From positions 1 through 64,000 of the forward strand of contig CAZIDP010000010.1 in NCBI GenBank assembly GCA_964537975.1: a DNA stretch of 64,000 bases. The letters are read 5' to 3'. The position numbers were made by a program, and so were the translations under genes. Shown one piece after another: positions 27,155 to 36,673 of this stretch (position 1 is the stretch's first letter; each line of letters starts with the position of its first letter). Source of the DNA: SCBR16-9 sp964537975 (lineage in GTDB: Bacteria > Hydrogenedentota > Hydrogenedentia > Hydrogenedentales > SCBR16-9). A model generated the notes under the pieces. The model was not told the DNA's origin. It worked only from the letters and a program-made list of their open reading frames with translations, and did no database searches.

Positions 27155-28804
27155 TCAGCTATCATTCTCAATTTGCTGAATACCTTCCTGTAATGAGTTG
27201 ATGACGACATCAATGCTGTTTTCGGTTACCTTTCGAAATATGACCTCATATTCTCCAAATCGATAACGAATTTCATCCGGCGAACCCAGGTAAGGTTCAT
27301 ATATTTGAACAGCTTCAGGAGATGCAAAATTATCCGTCACTACCAGCGTACCTTTTCCACGGGATTCAATACGCGTACCACCTTCCCAGTCTGCAAGACC
27401 GCTTTTTTGGGCAAGCGGTCCCCAAGCAACACAGACAGCACCTTGTTCCAGACTTAGCTCAATGGCAGCAAGGGTTTCCACGCTCACCTGTTTACCAGTC
27501 AGAAACAACAAGGGTATTTCTTTTAACAGATCGTATCCGGCAAGATGATCATACACAACAACCCCATTCAACGGGACAAAAAAGGTATGTTCCAATGCGA
27601 CATCATCTGTCAGATACGATGGTGTAACATCGGTATGATACCGGGGATCGTTGGTTGGATGTGGCACAGAGCCTTTAAACCAGGCCAGCCCATCGTCCCC
27701 CATGATACCGTGGGTCAACACATTCCATAACCGAAGCCAGGCTTGTGTATCAGCATCAGGAGCCAAGTTACTTGAGCCATACAGCTTGTTGACACCCCAG
27801 GAGGATTGCCCGAAATCACCATCTTCAAATCGAATTATCGCGATATTCGGTTTTACATCGCGAAAGCTCCAGGGCCGTGGATGGCCTGGAACATACTCTC
27901 GGCAGAATCGTTTGAGCATTTCTCCATGAGGTGTAAGCTGGTAACGTTCTGGGGTAATCTGATTCATGAGTGAAAACGGTGTTCCCTGTCGCCCCGCAGG
28001 TATCAGGTTATACCCCGCTCCCTCCAGGTATACCAGGTCCACACCCAACCAATAGGCAAGTAACAGGTTGCTCCAGACTTCTTCTACCGGGTGCCCCGGA
28101 ACCAGGTAGAAATACCACAAATCAACATCAACCCACAGGTCACGTTGATATTGCCTGGCAGCTCCCATCCCAATTGCCAGGCTCACAGATGAGTAAAATT
28201 CTTTCTGTATCTTTGGACATGGTGTAAAACCCGCACGCGCAGCCAGGTGCAGAAATTCAGGAAAAACATGCGTCGCAGTCACCCTTGGCACACCTAGTTG
28301 GACAAACTTGTCATGTAATTTTTTGTAACCTGTAAGCGTCGCTTCATAGGCTTGCTCGAGCTTAGTGAATTCAGCGGGATCAGCAAGCATGATCTCTTCA
28401 GTAACTGGCGCGAATTCGGGACTCATCAATCGGATATGGGCCAACTCGTCAAAAAGTATACCTTCAAAACGCTCCGCATATGTTTCCACAGAAGCAACCA
28501 CGGTTTCCGGCAAGGGATCACGGTGGTGACACGCGATAGAAAAATCGAGGTCCAGTCGTTCAGCCAACGCCATCATCTCCGCGTTGATTTCAGTCTCTGG
28601 AGGCTCTAACTCAGGCACGTTGCTCACATAATAATTGATGTATCCGATGCCCATATCACGAAGTGCATTTTCAACTGCCGGTGTTACCGGTATTTGAGAT
28701 GGAAGTTCTATGCCAATACGAAATCCTGGTAGTACCTCAGCGAAAGCTGGATACGTTATCGAAAAACACATGACATATATGATCAAAACCGTCTTCGAGG
28801 CCAT
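27155..28804 (-). CDS. Secreted TIM-barrel-like protein of unknown family
   Basis: This 549-residue protein has a signal peptide ending at 'PAFA'. The first ~330 residues read as a (beta/alpha)8 barrel of glycosidase type: 'FRIGIELPSQIP', 'GIGYINYYVSNVPEL', 'FDFSIACHH'-like strand ends, 'EGILFDELAHIRL' (acidic Asp-Glu pair), 'WVDVDLWYFY' and 'DLVYLEGAGYNLIP'. The C-terminal third ('NIAIIRFEDGDFGQSSWG') has an alpha/beta amidotransferase-like look often found after glycosidase barrels. I cannot name a family. It is the last gene of a minus-strand run with the 28896, 31201 and 32719 genes. The function is probably linked to the same glycan. Confidence 0.65.
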   Translation of the reverse strand: MASKTVLIIYVMCFSITYPAFAEVLPGFRIGIELPSQIPVTPAVENALRDMGIGYINYYVSNVPELEPPETEINAEMMALAERLDLDFSIACHHRDPLPETVVASVETYAERFEGILFDELAHIRLMSPEFAPVTEEIMLADPAEFTKLEQAYEATLTGYKKLHDKFVQLGVPRVTATHVFPEFLHLAARAGFTPCPKIQKEFYSSVSLAIGMGAARQYQRDLWVDVDLWYFYLVPGHPVEEVWSNLLLAYWLGVDLVYLEGAGYNLIPAGRQGTPFSLMNQITPERYQLTPHGEMLKRFCREYVPGHPRPWSFRDVKPNIAIIRFEDGDFGQSSWGVNKLYGSSNLAPDADTQAWLRLWNVLTHGIMGDDGLAWFKGSVPHPTNDPRYHTDVTPSYLTDDVALEHTFFVPLNGVVVYDHLAGYDLLKEIPLLFLTGKQVSVETLAAIELSLEQGAVCVAWGPLAQKSGLADWEGGTRIESRGKGTLVVTDNFASPEAVQIYEPYLGSPDEIRYRFGEYEVIFRKVTENSIDVVINSLQEGIQQIENDS

Positions 28805-28895
28805 CCTGTTTCCTTCAGTACGCGCTGTTACTGCAACATAAATGCCTGATTCAGAATCAGTCTATATTTCAGTCGCCAAGCATGTAATCCAATAA

Positions 28896-31151
28896 TTACT
28901 TAAGCGTTTCCGATAACCAAGCGCAGTTAATCACTTTTTCTACGAGGTCCAACGGTACATAAAAATAATGATTTGAGGATTCAAAACCCATTCTGGAGTC
29001 TCGACGTTGAATCCGGTATAACTCCGTAGCCTGAGTAATCTCGGATTCCAGAACGGATTGCAGTGTTTCGCGTGCAGATGTTGCTGCTTCCGTGTCGTCT
29101 TCTACTTCAGCGTTGCGCAGTGCGTCACGCGTCTGAATGAACTTTGCCTGCAAGGAGGCACTCGTGAAATGCAGTGCAACTGCCTGCATGACATTCAACT
29201 CCATCTCCAATGCTTCTAAGTTGGTATCTGAGTCAGCATGTGAATCAACTTCTTTTCGCAGCTTTAATGAAGCTTCAGAAAACGCAGTTCCCATATCATG
29301 AAATAACGAAATAAAAACTTCTACCGGATAGGCGCCACGCCATCTGGGAAGATCATCATAAGGAAAACAGACCATCGTCGCGGAATAGCCCGTGGGCTCA
29401 CCGTGCAGCAAATTTGCCGGCCCCATCTGTTGCGGTCCGTTATAAATCAAGCTGTTGTCATAGGGATAATTACTGAACGCGGCACTGCATGTCTTCCAGG
29501 CATCCACGACAAATGGCGCTACCGCGCTGCCATATCGGTGCTGGGCAACTTGTAACATGGCCTCCTCGGGAGAAAGATTATCGTCTGAACCCAGCGCGGC
29601 AAACACTTCCAGATTCGGAGCGGGATAGCCCCCCAGTGTCCAGGACAACATCAACCCGTCGATGTCTGCCTCTCGCAGGTTGGCTGCGTGTTGCGCGGCA
29701 TTCTCCACCGCAGGAATGTAGGGTACAGTTGACAATTCCCAGGTGTTGTTGGCCTGCACCTTCGCGGTTGTGCGCAGCCCCCGATCTCGGGCAAGCTGCC
29801 AGTGTCTTGTAGCACGAGGCCCCGGGCCAATTGTTGATAGCGAATATTCTCCGACGACGTTCGGAATACCCCCACGTTCAATGGGCATACTCCATTCACT
29901 TACACTTTGCAATGTAGCAGACTCCGGCAAATGCGCGATCACATCTGCGGACCATTCATCCAGCCAACCCCAGTCCCAGGCTATGAGACGTGTCGCGGTA
30001 CCGGCTTCCGCGATACCTTCAGTAATAAGCCGGTTGACTCCTGCAATCACACGGCCCGGTCCGGCCTCAGCGCAGCGGGAACATTCCCCACCCCGGTAAT
30101 GCGACCAGCAATTGGTAGGATTCTCTGAAGCGGTGATGGTGAAGATGCCTGCCAGATCAGGCGCTGCTTCGCACAACATGCGTACGCCATTGCGGATATA
30201 TTCCTGAACACCAGGTGATTCCGTACACATGGACGCATAACCGCCCACGCTGATTCCTCTGAGGTCGGGATGCTCCTCGAAAAAAGCATTCGGCATGGTG
30301 CGGGGCTCGTTCAAATACAGATATATGCCGATACCATGACGCTTGGCGCGCGCAATCAATTTGTTGAGATTCTGAAGCCGGGTTTCCCAGTAGGTGCTCA
30401 ACGATTCGTCCCAGGGAAATGGTGTAAGGGTATATAAAATTCCTTGCAGCCAAACACCATCGACACCCGACGCAGCCAGGCGTGCCAGGTATCCGTCAGG
30501 AAAGGGGTCCTGCTCAATTTCTAATAACGGATCACCATACAAGGCAAAGTAGGAGTACGCGAATCGTGGAGAAAATCTACTCTCTCGGACAGCATCTACA
30601 TCTGTTTCAAATGGCTGTGATAATGCTGCAACAAAGCCGAAAAGCGGGTCTTCTGCCTCCAGTTCTGTCAGGGGAGAAACCAGTTGTGCAATTTCTCTGG
30701 CACGCGCAATTGCTTCTGCATCCGGCTCAGTATATTTCAGCGGTTCACAGTCAGGTTTCAGATTCCCTAATTTGATAAACAGAAAGTCGTCTTCCCGCAA
30801 CATAAACTCCAGGTGCTCTGGTGTCCAATCCAACAGCGTACACAATTGATCGTACGGTAGCAGGTGCCAGTTACGGCGTATGATGGTGATGTAAGAACGC
30901 AGCCATTGGTCTTCTGATATAGCTGGCGGACCCGACAACCCCATGCCATGTCCCAGGCTGCGAATCTGCTCTGGTTCTGCGTCCACTACGGCTGCCATGC
31001 GTTCCAGGGGTACCAATTCCCAATTTCGCCAGACAAATGCATGTAGTCGATTCGGAAAATGTGGCACTTCTACCGGTGTGGGGGCTGGGCCCATCATATG
31101 CTCTAACTGACCCATTAACATAACACTTATAAGCGCGGTAAGCATGTGCAA
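28896..31151 (-). CDS. Glycoside-hydrolase-like protein (GH20/DUF4838-type barrel)
   Basis: This 751-residue protein has a short hydrophobic N-terminus that may be a weak signal peptide. A helical N-terminal part (residues ~20-170) precedes a TIM-barrel region: 'GVDGVWLQGILYTLTPFPW', 'RAKRHGIGIYLYLNEPRTMP', 'DLAGIFTITASENPTNCW', a zinc-like 'CSRCAEAGP', 'TRLIAWDWGWLDEW'. A helical C-terminal part ends 'SSNHYFYVPLDLVEKVINC'. The layout resembles uncharacterised GH20/DUF4838-related proteins common in Lentisphaerae and Planctomycetes; catalytic residues cannot be fixed. The stop is 91 bases from the next gene, 27155-28804, and the start is 49 bases after the BNR-4 gene, consistent with one transcript. 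Confidence 0.6.
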   Translation of the reverse strand: MHMLTALISVMLMGQLEHMMGPAPTPVEVPHFPNRLHAFVWRNWELVPLERMAAVVDAEPEQIRSLGHGMGLSGPPAISEDQWLRSYITIIRRNWHLLPYDQLCTLLDWTPEHLEFMLREDDFLFIKLGNLKPDCEPLKYTEPDAEAIARAREIAQLVSPLTELEAEDPLFGFVAALSQPFETDVDAVRESRFSPRFAYSYFALYGDPLLEIEQDPFPDGYLARLAASGVDGVWLQGILYTLTPFPWDESLSTYWETRLQNLNKLIARAKRHGIGIYLYLNEPRTMPNAFFEEHPDLRGISVGGYASMCTESPGVQEYIRNGVRMLCEAAPDLAGIFTITASENPTNCWSHYRGGECSRCAEAGPGRVIAGVNRLITEGIAEAGTATRLIAWDWGWLDEWSADVIAHLPESATLQSVSEWSMPIERGGIPNVVGEYSLSTIGPGPRATRHWQLARDRGLRTTAKVQANNTWELSTVPYIPAVENAAQHAANLREADIDGLMLSWTLGGYPAPNLEVFAALGSDDNLSPEEAMLQVAQHRYGSAVAPFVVDAWKTCSAAFSNYPYDNSLIYNGPQQMGPANLLHGEPTGYSATMVCFPYDDLPRWRGAYPVEVFISLFHDMGTAFSEASLKLRKEVDSHADSDTNLEALEMELNVMQAVALHFTSASLQAKFIQTRDALRNAEVEDDTEAATSARETLQSVLESEITQATELYRIQRRDSRMGFESSNHYFYVPLDLVEKVINCAWLSETLK

Positions 31152-31200
31152 GTTTCCTTATTTAATACTAATGCATTTAAACAATATTAACCATACTGGC

Positions 31201-32574
31201 TTAATGGTCTTCAGGGTCCCATTCCAGCACATAAACGGTCTGGGGTGGCAGGTCGGTCAGGGTCTCGCCATCCCCTTGACCAACACGAATCACAAAGGCA
31301 TGCAGGACACCCTGATCACGCCATACGGCTTTGTCAAAATTAGGTTCCCATTGATACACTGACTCACGGGTCAAATCCACAAAGCGCCAATCAGGAGAGG
31401 CCAGGTCATCACAAATGGCAACCGTAACCTGTCCCCCACGTTCCTCATCTCGATACAACATATACGCAACGTCCCCCTCCGGGGTAGAACGCACCATCAG
31501 CTCCGGTCGTGAAATCGGTATAAGCTTTGCCCCACCGCCACTCAGTGTGAAAGCATGGGTACGTTCACCCACCTGCGAGACCTTCCAGTCATGGCCATTA
31601 TGATATACCAGATGCAACTGCGGCACTTCCGTGCCTTCTGGTCGCCAGTATGAAGCGATATAAGGTCGTCCCCGGGAGTCTGTTGCCATCGAAGTCTGAT
31701 TAATCAATTCGTGGTCTTGTGGAATATACGCGGCATATTCCGCTGTCGCTGCTGTGATCGGAAGTTCATAAGCTTCACCCGAGCTTTTCATCCAGGTTTC
31801 ACCACCATCCAAAGATCGGGCATAACACAAATCATGGTTGGTTTGGACACCTCCTGTTTCCCGCCAATTCCACGACAGATGGATGACATCCTCCGCGTCA
31901 ATAGCAACCTGCCAATAACCATTACGTTCTCCCTCACCTCCCACCAGATTGGAATGCACCTGACGCCAGGTACGGGTATCGGTGTCGTAATGATTCAGTA
32001 CGATGTCGCCACGGCCTGAACCTCCATCACGGTAAAAGAACAGGAGGTTGCCATCGGATAGATTGTAGAACTCCGGATAGGTAACCGCGCTCTCCCGTTG
32101 CCCGGTCATGGAAATCATCTCACCGAATTTCAGACTTCCTGGTTCCTGACTACGCGCATAACGCAGAGGATGCCCATGATGATCCCAGGACAGGTGCAGA
32201 TAGCCATCGCCATCAACTGCAATACAGATAGCATTGTGTGCGTCCCTGACGTTCCCTGTAAATGCAGTAACTTCTTGCTCCCAGACATTGTCTCCCAGGG
32301 TGCGGCTTGCAACAACCACTTGTTCATCTTCATTGTAATAGGTCAGATATTGCTTACCGGCATGTGAGGTGATGGCGTTATGTCGAAAAATAACCGCATT
32401 AACACTGTTGCGTGCCCAAGCCGTACCAACCGGAATCAACCTGGCCCCAGAAGTTGCAGTCAGTTCTACTGGACCGTCTGACTCCGCTGTAAACCCGACA
32501 CAGGGTAGCAGGCTAAACACCAACAGCAGGCAAAATATGAACCGTGCAACAAGCAACCTGCTAACAACTCGCAT
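31201..32574 (-). CDS. Secreted BNR-4 repeat protein (PL24/PL25 ulvan-lyase-like propeller)
   Basis: The ATG at 32572-32574 is chosen: aagggag lies 8 bases upstream and it starts 'MRVVSRLLVARFIFCLLLVF', a signal peptide; an in-frame start at 32655 would place 27 extra residues ahead. The 457-residue protein shows the BNR-4 layout: 'FRHNAITSHAGKQYLTYYN', 'DAHNAICIAVDGDGYLHLSWDHHGHPLRYA', 'YPEFYNLSDGNLLFFYRDGGSG' and 'QTSMATDSRGRPYIASYW'. The HNA and DHH segments are at the positions of the catalytic histidines of PL24/PL25 ulvan lyases, which share this fold. Lyase activity is an inference; many BNR-4 proteins are uncharacterised. It lies in a run of glycan-active genes. Confidence 0.82.
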   Translation of the reverse strand: MRVVSRLLVARFIFCLLLVFSLLPCVGFTAESDGPVELTATSGARLIPVGTAWARNSVNAVIFRHNAITSHAGKQYLTYYNEDEQVVVASRTLGDNVWEQEVTAFTGNVRDAHNAICIAVDGDGYLHLSWDHHGHPLRYARSQEPGSLKFGEMISMTGQRESAVTYPEFYNLSDGNLLFFYRDGGSGRGDIVLNHYDTDTRTWRQVHSNLVGGEGERNGYWQVAIDAEDVIHLSWNWRETGGVQTNHDLCYARSLDGGETWMKSSGEAYELPITAATAEYAAYIPQDHELINQTSMATDSRGRPYIASYWRPEGTEVPQLHLVYHNGHDWKVSQVGERTHAFTLSGGGAKLIPISRPELMVRSTPEGDVAYMLYRDEERGGQVTVAICDDLASPDWRFVDLTRESVYQWEPNFDKAVWRDQGVLHAFVIRVGQGDGETLTDLPPQTVYVLEWDPEDH

Positions 32575-32718
32575 TATATTTCTCCCTTGCATTACATTTA
32601 TAATTTTAAGTTTCAAAACCAATATAGTGAATTGTCCTATAAACAGCGGCGGCAAATGGACTCATGAAACAATACTCTAGCAACGCTTCCGCAAAGTCTT
32701 AGTATTCTATACAAAAAA

Positions 32719-34956
32719 CTATAACTTAGTAAATATATAGGTACCTTTCTGAGTCAGCACAACGCCAGATGCGGGTTGCTCGTTTTCCTGCACCCAGCCC
32801 TCGGGAAATTCCAGATGTAATTCATACGCCGGATCATTTTTCAGATCCAGCACAACAGAACTGTTACTGGCTGTAACATCCATCACAACACTTCGGTATC
32901 GCAAATCATGAATTTGCATCTCAGGTGACTGTGAAGGCAATGCCGGGTTAATATACAACGCTTCTGGTTTCGGATTCAGACCAACAAATCCATACACCAC
33001 GATGGACGGTATCAGGCTGCTTTCAAAAAATTCCGCGTCAACGCCAATGCCGCCCGCCGTGCCACCGCCCTGCAAGGTTGTGCCCTGCTTCCCATCTGCG
33101 TAATAAGCGCGATAACCGCCCGCCGCGTGTACTTCGTTCTCCCATGCGACAATAGCTTGCAAGCGTTCCCAGGCATTGTCTGCGCCCAGAACTTGCAAGC
33201 GAGCCCACAGATCATAAAACGCAAAACCCAGCACAGCACCGCCATCCTGTATCTGTCCACCCCACTCGATATGCTCAGGAAATATCCAACCCTGACCATA
33301 CCATTCAAGGTTGCGTTTGGTCGTAGCCCTGGGGCCGAATTTCCAGTGATAGATATCTTCCCCGGTTGAAGTATCGCCCTCTACGATGCGATCACCATCC
33401 AACCATTCCATGATGGAAATCGCGTTCTCTTTGTTCACGATGCCATACCAGATTGCATCGAGGTTCAGGAAAGTGTATCCGTAGTCGTACTTTGTTCCTT
33501 CTACATCAATACTCGCGTAAAAACGTCCGGTTTCATCGTTCCAGAACAGATCATTGGCAGTTTGCTTCACATCGGCAGCATGTTTCCGGAGAAATTCTGG
33601 GTCCATGGCCAGGGCACCTTCAGGAACATTCCAACCCGGGTTCTCTCGTATTGCCTCTTCCAGATCGGCCATGACCAATGTCGCCCGGTAATACTGGTAC
33701 GTAGCATAAAAATCATCCCAGCCAAAGGGCATCAGGTCCCAATAATTGTTGCCGATACCCCGACCACCATATACCGTCAAATTGTCTTCTTCATCTTTAA
33801 CCCAACCCGGTAGTCCTTCATGCCCAGGCCAGATATTGCGTATATGATTCAATTCCAGACCACCCATAACCGTTTGCTGGTGCTTCAAAGCAATTCGCAT
33901 TTTGTTGATTTGCTCACGCAAAAACGCGAGGTCGCCCGTCCAGTTAAAATAGTAATCACTCGCCATGATATAGATGGGATTATTGATGGTATGGCGGGTA
34001 TCGTACACCGTGAAGAAAGAATCGATGTCCAGGGTAACCTCCGACTCGCCTGGTGCCAGATTGATCCGCATACGCTTAATTACCCCTTCCCATTTCGGAT
34101 GGGAGTGCATGGTGAGTATCGAATGGTAAAGGTCTTCAGGCGACAAGGGGGTCTGTTCAGGGTACAGATACACCCGGCGGTCTTCTCCATAGGCATCATC
34201 GCCTTCCCGCAACCATTCCAGATAAGGCGCCCGATAGTCGACCGGCACACCAGAACGCGTCCATCGCAATTGAAGGAATGGCGCATGCTGTGCTTCAATC
34301 GTCATGTCTTCAGGAGTATATATTGTCGGAGATGCTGCTGTCGCTACCACACGCCAATGCCTGTCTACAATCCCTTCTGAACGGGCATTATCGACTTCCC
34401 AGGAGTTGGCTGCTGTTTCACCAAAGTATTTCTCACGACCCCAGGCCCGCACATGATCACCACCCCAGCCATGCAGGTCCTCTTTGTGTTGAAAGTGCCA
34501 CCCGGCGGCCTTGCCCAGCAGTCTGTCTGGACCATAATCGGCCTGGGTCCATAAAGGAAATGGCCAGCCGTGATCGTGCGCATGTGAGAAATGCTGGTGG
34601 GTAAACACTGCACCTTCGCTGTCCATCTCAATATCTAACAGATTCGACCGGTGTACTTCCTGAATATTGCGCTCTTCACCTCGAGGTATCGCTTTGTTCA
34701 ACCACATATCGGACGTCAGGCAGTATTCTTTGTTAAACAGCACCTCCGGATTCCCCAGCCGATGATGGAAATGGTACCAGAGATAATCGTTCATCACCTT
34801 GGCAGTCTCATCATTCCCTTTGAAACTGAAGGAAGTAAACCCTACCGGTGCCTCTGGTGTTGCCACCTGTGCTTCCACAAAAAGTCCCCCCATAATCAGT
34901 AAGTATCCTGTTAACAGTACTGTGTTGAATCTCCACTGGTGACTATATCCCCGCAT
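32719..34956 (-). CDS. Secreted six-hairpin glycosidase-type protein
   Basis: This 745-residue protein has a signal peptide ending at 'FVEA'. Residues ~30-330 form a beta-rich N-terminal region ('GWPFPLWTQADYGPDRLLG', 'LHGWGGDHVRAWG'). Residues ~335-660 look like an (alpha/alpha)6 barrel, with 'DYYFNWTGDLAFLREQINKM', 'NNYWDLMPFGWDDFYATYQ', 'GYTFLNLDAIWYGIVN' and 'GWIFPEHIEWGGQIQDGGAVL'. Repeated Trp and acidic residues in the loops suit inverting glycosidases such as GH78-, GH63- or GH37-like enzymes, but I cannot assign a family. It heads the minus-strand run down to 27155. Confidence 0.68.
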   Translation of the reverse strand: MRGYSHQWRFNTVLLTGYLLIMGGLFVEAQVATPEAPVGFTSFSFKGNDETAKVMNDYLWYHFHHRLGNPEVLFNKEYCLTSDMWLNKAIPRGEERNIQEVHRSNLLDIEMDSEGAVFTHQHFSHAHDHGWPFPLWTQADYGPDRLLGKAAGWHFQHKEDLHGWGGDHVRAWGREKYFGETAANSWEVDNARSEGIVDRHWRVVATAASPTIYTPEDMTIEAQHAPFLQLRWTRSGVPVDYRAPYLEWLREGDDAYGEDRRVYLYPEQTPLSPEDLYHSILTMHSHPKWEGVIKRMRINLAPGESEVTLDIDSFFTVYDTRHTINNPIYIMASDYYFNWTGDLAFLREQINKMRIALKHQQTVMGGLELNHIRNIWPGHEGLPGWVKDEEDNLTVYGGRGIGNNYWDLMPFGWDDFYATYQYYRATLVMADLEEAIRENPGWNVPEGALAMDPEFLRKHAADVKQTANDLFWNDETGRFYASIDVEGTKYDYGYTFLNLDAIWYGIVNKENAISIMEWLDGDRIVEGDTSTGEDIYHWKFGPRATTKRNLEWYGQGWIFPEHIEWGGQIQDGGAVLGFAFYDLWARLQVLGADNAWERLQAIVAWENEVHAAGGYRAYYADGKQGTTLQGGGTAGGIGVDAEFFESSLIPSIVVYGFVGLNPKPEALYINPALPSQSPEMQIHDLRYRSVVMDVTASNSSVVLDLKNDPAYELHLEFPEGWVQENEQPASGVVLTQKGTYIFTKL

Positions 34957-35182
34957 AATATCTCCTTTATTGCTTTTTTGCCCAAAGACTCCATGATCAG
35001 GGAGATTCTACAGGGCAACAACGTATAAATACCACTATTTGCATTCTTTCTACCAATACACCAAACGTAGTTAAATACAAAATTACCAGATACTTAAATT
35101 CTATAATTATTATATTTCGCATTACAATGACAATTAAAAATCATATTAAACAGTAATTACTAATTTTATCTTTTACTTTGTA
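34957..35182. other. AT-rich divergent spacer
   Basis: This region lies between the divergent glycosidase-type gene and the prepilin promoter. It is very AT-rich; no gene seen. Confidence 0.5.
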
Positions 35183-35211
35183 TTGACATAAGATAAAAAT
35201 TGGTTTAGAAT
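35183..35211 (+). promoter_or_regulatory. Strong sigma70-type promoter of prepilin gene
   Basis: A perfect TTGACA (35183-35188), a 17-base spacer and TAGAAT (35206-35211) give one of the best promoter matches in the window. Transcription would start near 35218, leaving a ~185-nt leader before the ATG at 35403. Confidence 0.75.
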
Positions 35212-35274
35212 GTATTATATGATTTTCATTTATATTAATAAATTATTGTATCAAGTAAAAAGCGTGTTTATGTT

Positions 35275-35355
35275 ATGGCAGATAATCGGTAGAGGCATAG
35301 GCACCTTTGAGAGGAGGTAATAAGCGGACGGCAACCCGCACGATAACTGGCATTG
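35275..35355 (+). ncRNA. Possible structured 5' leader RNA
   Basis: Within the long leader, tggcag-ata-atcg (from 35276) can pair with cgat-aa-ctggca (35341-35352), closing a domain that contains two further hairpins: acct/aggt near 35303-35318 and gcgg/ccgc near 35324-35339. The loops hold 'gagagg' and 'acggcaac'. I compared it by eye with the c-di-GMP-I, c-di-GMP-II and SAM riboswitch cores and found no match. The fold is hand-drawn; covariation is untested. Confidence 0.35.
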
Positions 35356-35402
35356 TTCTATTTTTACCAAATTTTTTAACGTATTAAAACAGGAGAGTTA
35401 GT

Positions 35403-36467
35403 ATGAAAAGCCATCGTAAGGGATTTACCCTGATTGAACTGCTGGTGGTGATCGCCATCATCGGTATCCTGGCGGCTATCTTGTTGCCGGCTCTTGCCCG
35501 TGCACGAGAAGCGGCCCGTCGCGCATCCTGCGCAAACAACCTCAAGCAGTGGGGACTCATCTTCAAAATGTACAACGGTGAAAACCGGGGTCGCATGCCC
35601 AGTTTGTCCAGAACCACTTGGGCCATTAATTATGAATCCAAGCAGTTGTATCCGGATTATTGGAATGACTTTAATATTTCTATTTGTCCTTCCGATTCCG
35701 GTGCCATTGACTCATTGGCTGCCGGGCGTATGCCAGCAGGCGATGCCAAGGATGTCTGGGAACGGGTGCAGGAAGGCGCCAGTTCTGGACTTAGGGCCGA
35801 CATGGAGTGCCTGTACTATATCGCTTCACTGCCCCGCTCGTACATTTATTCAGGCTATGTGGTACAAAACTGGCCAGGCATGCAAGCTATTGAGTATGCA
35901 ATGACTTCTTGGTATTTTGTTGAACGATTAAAGTTGCCTAGTATAAATGATGCAGATTTAAATGTTGTTGGTACAGCCTGTAACCCACCAACAAATAGTG
36001 TCGTAGTAACACCACCAATGACTGGCAGTATCAGTGCCGTTGGTGAAGGTGAGTGGACCACCCGCTTCGGCTACCCATGTTTGGGTATAGGAAACCACGG
36101 CAGTGACGGCACACCATGCACCACCCTGTTCCAGTTGGCGGAAGGTGTAGAGCGTTTCTTCATCACCGACATCAACAATCCCGGCGCGGCCGCCAGTGCC
36201 CAGAGTGAAGTCGCCATCATGTGGGACGCCGTATCTGGTAACCCCCCGGCACCTGGATATGCAGGAGGCCACCCAGACTTAGCACCATCTGCGTTGAACT
36301 TCAACCACGTACCGGGTGGTGGTAATGTGTTGTTCCTGGATGGTCACGTTGAATTCATGCGCTATCCAAGAGAATCCACCCCATTCGGTCAACCACCCAA
36401 CGGCAAGTTCCCCTACAGCACCGACCTTATTCATGGCTGGCAGGCGAACTCTCACGGTTCTGGTTGA
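35403..36467 (+). CDS. Prepilin-type DUF1559 protein
   Basis: This 354-residue protein starts 'MKSHRKG-FTLIELLVVIAI': a short basic leader, the prepilin peptidase site after Gly7 and the type IV pilin/pseudopilin helix. Next comes 'LLPALARAREAARRASCANN', the conserved DUF1559 segment. The C-terminus has the DUF1559 signature 'NHVPGGGNVLFLDGHVEF' (His, ten residues, Asp-Gly). Such genes are numerous in Planctomycetes-like genomes, and the proteins probably act as minor pseudopilins or surface fibres after cleavage by PilD. It is a single-gene unit with a strong promoter, a foldable leader, an aggagag site and a terminator. The C-terminus matches the remnant at 803-1023. Confidence 0.93.
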   Translation: MKSHRKGFTLIELLVVIAIIGILAAILLPALARAREAARRASCANNLKQWGLIFKMYNGENRGRMPSLSRTTWAINYESKQLYPDYWNDFNISICPSDSGAIDSLAAGRMPAGDAKDVWERVQEGASSGLRADMECLYYIASLPRSYIYSGYVVQNWPGMQAIEYAMTSWYFVERLKLPSINDADLNVVGTACNPPTNSVVVTPPMTGSISAVGEGEWTTRFGYPCLGIGNHGSDGTPCTTLFQLAEGVERFFITDINNPGAAASAQSEVAIMWDAVSGNPPAPGYAGGHPDLAPSALNFNHVPGGGNVLFLDGHVEFMRYPRESTPFGQPPNGKFPYSTDLIHGWQANSHGSG

Positions 36468-36527
36468 TCAGTTGAATCGTTGTAATGCTTTCAGCATCTG
36501 CTGATAGCTGAGCAGTAAATGAAACAT

Positions 36528-36571
36528 GCCTGTCTTCTGGGGTAACTTACCAGGAGACAGGCTTTATTTTT
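36528..36571 (+). terminator. Rho-independent terminator
   Basis: gcctgtctt-ctgg and ccag-gagacaggc form a long stem (36528-36562) followed by tttattttt. It is 60 bases after the prepilin stop. Confidence 0.9.
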
Positions 36572-36673
36572 AAAAATTCATGATTTTTGATGCATGTAAT
36601 ATGCCACTGCACTTGCTTAAAGAAATGCGTTATTACACCTTCAATAACATTTGGGTCATGCTTTACAGTCCGG

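Noticed and set aside
35275..35355. Known c-di-GMP or SAM riboswitch in the prepilin leader
   Set aside because: By-eye comparison with the conserved cores of c-di-GMP-I, c-di-GMP-II and SAM aptamers gave no match, so only an unnamed possible structure is reported.
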